Assembly: GCF_002154225.1 (NCBI RefSeq)
Contig: NZ_MTSE01000008.1
Location: forward strand, 186,001-250,000
Source: Hymenobacter crusticola
Lineage (GTDB): Bacteria > Bacteroidota > Bacteroidia > Cytophagales > Hymenobacteraceae
Direction of reading: 5' to 3'
Length of the DNA: 64,000 bases
A program made the position numbers and the translations under genes. Shown here one piece after another: positions 62,313 to 64,000 of this stretch. The stretch's first letter is position 1, and each line of letters opens with the position of its first letter. The notes under the pieces were generated by a model, which saw only the letters and a program-made list of their open reading frames with translations, was not told where the DNA came from and did not search any database.

Positions 62313-62414
62313 TAAAAAGAAAATAGAAGTGAGAAGGTAGGAGCTAGGAGTAGAAAGACAGGAGCACAAAGTCATTCGGTGGCTAGCTCCTAGCTTCGCG
62401 CGCCTAGCTTCTTC

Positions 62415-63437
62415 TTACGGTACATACGACGTTTCGACGCGGAAGCGGCTATTCGGCATGGAGAGGCGCTGCACGGCGCGTGGGGAGAGGCGGACCAAGA
62501 TGCTGCTGTTTTCGCCCGTGTCGGGTAGTTGGCCGATCACGCGCACGTACACCGATTGGCCGTTCATGATGTTGCGGACCTGCATAATGGTGCCCACCGG
62601 CGCCGTTTTGTGCAAGGCCAGGTACTTGTCTGTCACGGCGCCTTCGATGGTGGCGGCTAGGCCATTTTCGCGCACCCGGTGCACCACTTCGCTGGCCCGT
62701 TCGGGCGTGCGGTCTTCGGGGTTAGGGGAGGGGGACGTAGCCGCGTCGGGGGTGGCTTCTTTATCGCGGTCGTTTTCCTCGGGCCGTTCCGGCAAGGTAA
62801 TGGCCGGAGTGGTAGGGGCGGGGCTAGGTTTGGGGGCGGTGGTTACGGCAGGCTCTGCGGTAGGTTTGGTGCTAGGTGCCGCACCGCCAGCGGGCACGAT
62901 AATCAGGCTTTGCCCTACGCGCACGCCATAATCCGTTGGTAGTTGGTTGAGGCGAGCTAGCTCGGCGGGTGCCATATTAAAGCGACGAGCCGTGGAGAAC
63001 AAGGTTTGTCCCTTTTCTACAACATACACCTGATTGCCGCGAGCATCTGCTTGTAAGCCAGCTGCACTAGCAGGCGCGGTCGGTTTGGGGGCCGTCGGAG
63101 CAGCAGCGGGACGAGTTGCCGGGGCTGGTCGGGGAGCAGCAGAGGCGGGCGTGGGGGCAGTGAGCACCACACGCGTGCGTGGCACCAGCACGAGTTGCCC
63201 CGAAAACAGGGAGCCTTGCACTTTCGGATTGGCGGCTACGATTTGGTCAACGGGCACCTTGTAGCGGCGCGAAATACCATAGAGCGTTTCACCGGCTTTC
63301 ACCCGGTGCTTGATGAGCATTTTATTGTTTTGGTACACAACCCCGATAGAGTCAATCGGAGCAAAGGGCCGAGGCGCGGCCAACGCGGCAAAACCAGCGA
63401 AAAAAGACGCGGTAACCAGCACTAAAAAACGAGTCAT
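62415..63437 (-). CDS. Exported protein with two LysM domains
   Basis: 340 residues from the ATG at 63437, which opens a signal peptide (MTRFLVLVTASFFAGFAALA); earlier in-frame ATGs give an unlikely 68-residue lead. LysM 1 at about 45-90 (HRVKAGETLYGISRRYKVPVDQIVAANP), an Ala/Pro-rich linker, LysM 2 at about 138-182 (YVVEKGQTLFSTARRFNMAPAELARLN), a Pro/Glu/Asp-rich linker, and a C-terminal double-psi-like domain (GLAATIEGAVTDKYLALHKTAPVGTIMQVRN) like that of RlpA/septal proteins. It likely binds peptidoglycan in the periplasm. Divergent from kdsB. Confidence 0.88.
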   Translation of the reverse strand: MTRFLVLVTASFFAGFAALAAPRPFAPIDSIGVVYQNNKMLIKHRVKAGETLYGISRRYKVPVDQIVAANPKVQGSLFSGQLVLVPRTRVVLTAPTPASAAPRPAPATRPAAAPTAPKPTAPASAAGLQADARGNQVYVVEKGQTLFSTARRFNMAPAELARLNQLPTDYGVRVGQSLIIVPAGGAAPSTKPTAEPAVTTAPKPSPAPTTPAITLPERPEENDRDKEATPDAATSPSPNPEDRTPERASEVVHRVRENGLAATIEGAVTDKYLALHKTAPVGTIMQVRNIMNGQSVYVRVIGQLPDTGENSSILVRLSPRAVQRLSMPNSRFRVETSYVP

Positions 63438-63664
63438 AGAAAAAGGTGCGCAGGAAGCGCGCAGAAGCCAGGCAGCCGGGGCTAGGCCCCGCGCGGAAGA
63501 CGGGAAAAAGTAGGCGGAAAGATAAAAAATAATCCTAGCCCAGAATGATTCGCAGGCCCTTCGGGCGGGGCAGAAGTACAATAAAATAGCTATTTCTGCC
63601 ACGGGCTCGGCTGGCATCACGGAAATTTCGGTTTTTTGCAAAACGATTTTCGTCTTGCTCTATT

Positions 63665-64000
63665 ATGCTCAACGCCCTCGGCATCATTCCGGCCCGCTAC
63701 GCCTCCTCCCGTTTACCCGGCAAACCCCTCATCGACCTAGGTGGTCAGTCCATCATCCAGCGCGTGGTGGCGCAGGCGCAAAAATCGTCGCTCAGCCGCG
63801 TGGTGGTGGCCACCGACGATGAGCGCATCTACCGGCACGTGCTCAGCTTCGGAGGCGAAGTTATCCTGACCTCGCCCGATCACCCCAGCGGCACCGACCG
63901 AGTGTTTGAGGCGTACCAGAAGCTGGACCTAGGTGCCGAGGTAGATTGCGTCATTAACATCCAGGGTGACGAACCTTTCGTGCAGCCCGCCCAGATCGAC
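63665..64000 (+). CDS. kdsB: CMP-KDO synthetase, 5' part only
   Basis: 112 codons are visible before the window ends. [26 protein letters not shown] holds the nucleotide-binding loop, followed by [28 protein letters not shown] and [14 protein letters not shown], all standard for 3-deoxy-manno-octulosonate cytidylyltransferase. It activates KDO for lipopolysaccharide core synthesis. The start at 63665 is the first ATG before the conserved strand. Confidence 0.95.
   Translation, partial: MLNALGIIPARYASSRLPGKPLIDLGGQSIIQRVVAQAQKSSLSRVVVATDDERIYRHVLSFGGEVILTSPDHPSGTDRVFEAYQKLDLGAEVDCVINIQGDEPFVQPAQID

Noticed and set aside
1-64000. CRISPR array, integrase, prophage or IS element with transposase
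   Set aside because: No phased direct repeats with unique spacers and no transposase, integrase or phage structural gene were found on either strand.

Overview
The window reads as chromosome of a high-GC Bacteroidota, most likely Hymenobacter or a close relative in the Cytophagales (an inference from gene content). The pointers are a SusC/SusD pair, C-terminal type IX secretion (T9SS) sorting domains on secreted proteins, Bacteroidota-type promoters (TTG, then TAnnTTTG), few Shine-Dalgarno sites, FucP-type sugar permease, T9SS-tagged GH43 and FG-GAP proteins, and many dispersed inverted repeats between genes. I see no rRNA, tRNA, CRISPR array or prophage.

Layout. 1-2.4 kb: the end of an MFS exporter, a large inverted repeat and a DUF1264-type lipoprotein. 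2.4-8.9 kb: a sensory cluster of stand-alone CheB, a CheB-CheR-coiled-coil-PAS hybrid and a PAS histidine kinase, with no flagellar or CheA/CheW genes. 8.9-9.5 kb: a GxxExxY gene framed by 49-bp inverted repeats, which looks like a small mobile unit lying between two convergent stop codons. 9.5-16 kb: an outer-membrane-like protein of unknown function, a GH15 enzyme and a trehalose-6-phosphate synthase/phosphatase fusion, the last two converging on a 31-bp perfect terminator. 16-34 kb: mixed housekeeping and accessory genes (FG-GAP protein, pirin, LexA/CI-like repressor, RecQ, copper-storage-like protein, AraC regulator, two secreted unknowns, ADP-ribosylglycohydrolase, THUMP RNA methyltransferase, AT-rich methyltransferase, FucP-type permease, MurB).

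34-46.4 kb is an L-arabinose/arabinan locus: araB-araD-araA, a GH51 arabinofuranosidase, three GH43 enzymes and a LacI-family regulator. A shared palindrome close to TACACAATCGATTGTGTA lies before each transcription unit, giving a self-consistent regulon. Secreted GH43 and GH51 enzymes would release arabinose, and AraA, AraB and AraD would carry it to xylulose 5-phosphate. No arabinose transporter or SusCD pair is in this cluster. 46.5-48.5 kb: a YciI protein, then an ArsR - ArsI (C-As lyase) - GNAT (ArsN-like) operon behind a 17-bp-arm palindromic operator, probably for organoarsenical resistance. 48.7-51.1 kb: mutS2. 52-61.5 kb: susC-susD, a secreted metzincin-type protease and a secreted M20 amidohydrolase, probably a peptide-scavenging locus. 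61.5-64 kb: a TIGR02757 protein, a LysM protein and the start of kdsB.

The most unusual window-wide signal is an excess of CTAG words, above all CCTAGG and GCTAGGT. It appears both in intergenic DNA and inside genes in two reading frames (Leu-Gly as CTA-GGT, Ala-Arg as GCT-AGG), which suggests a DNA-level motif rather than codon choice.
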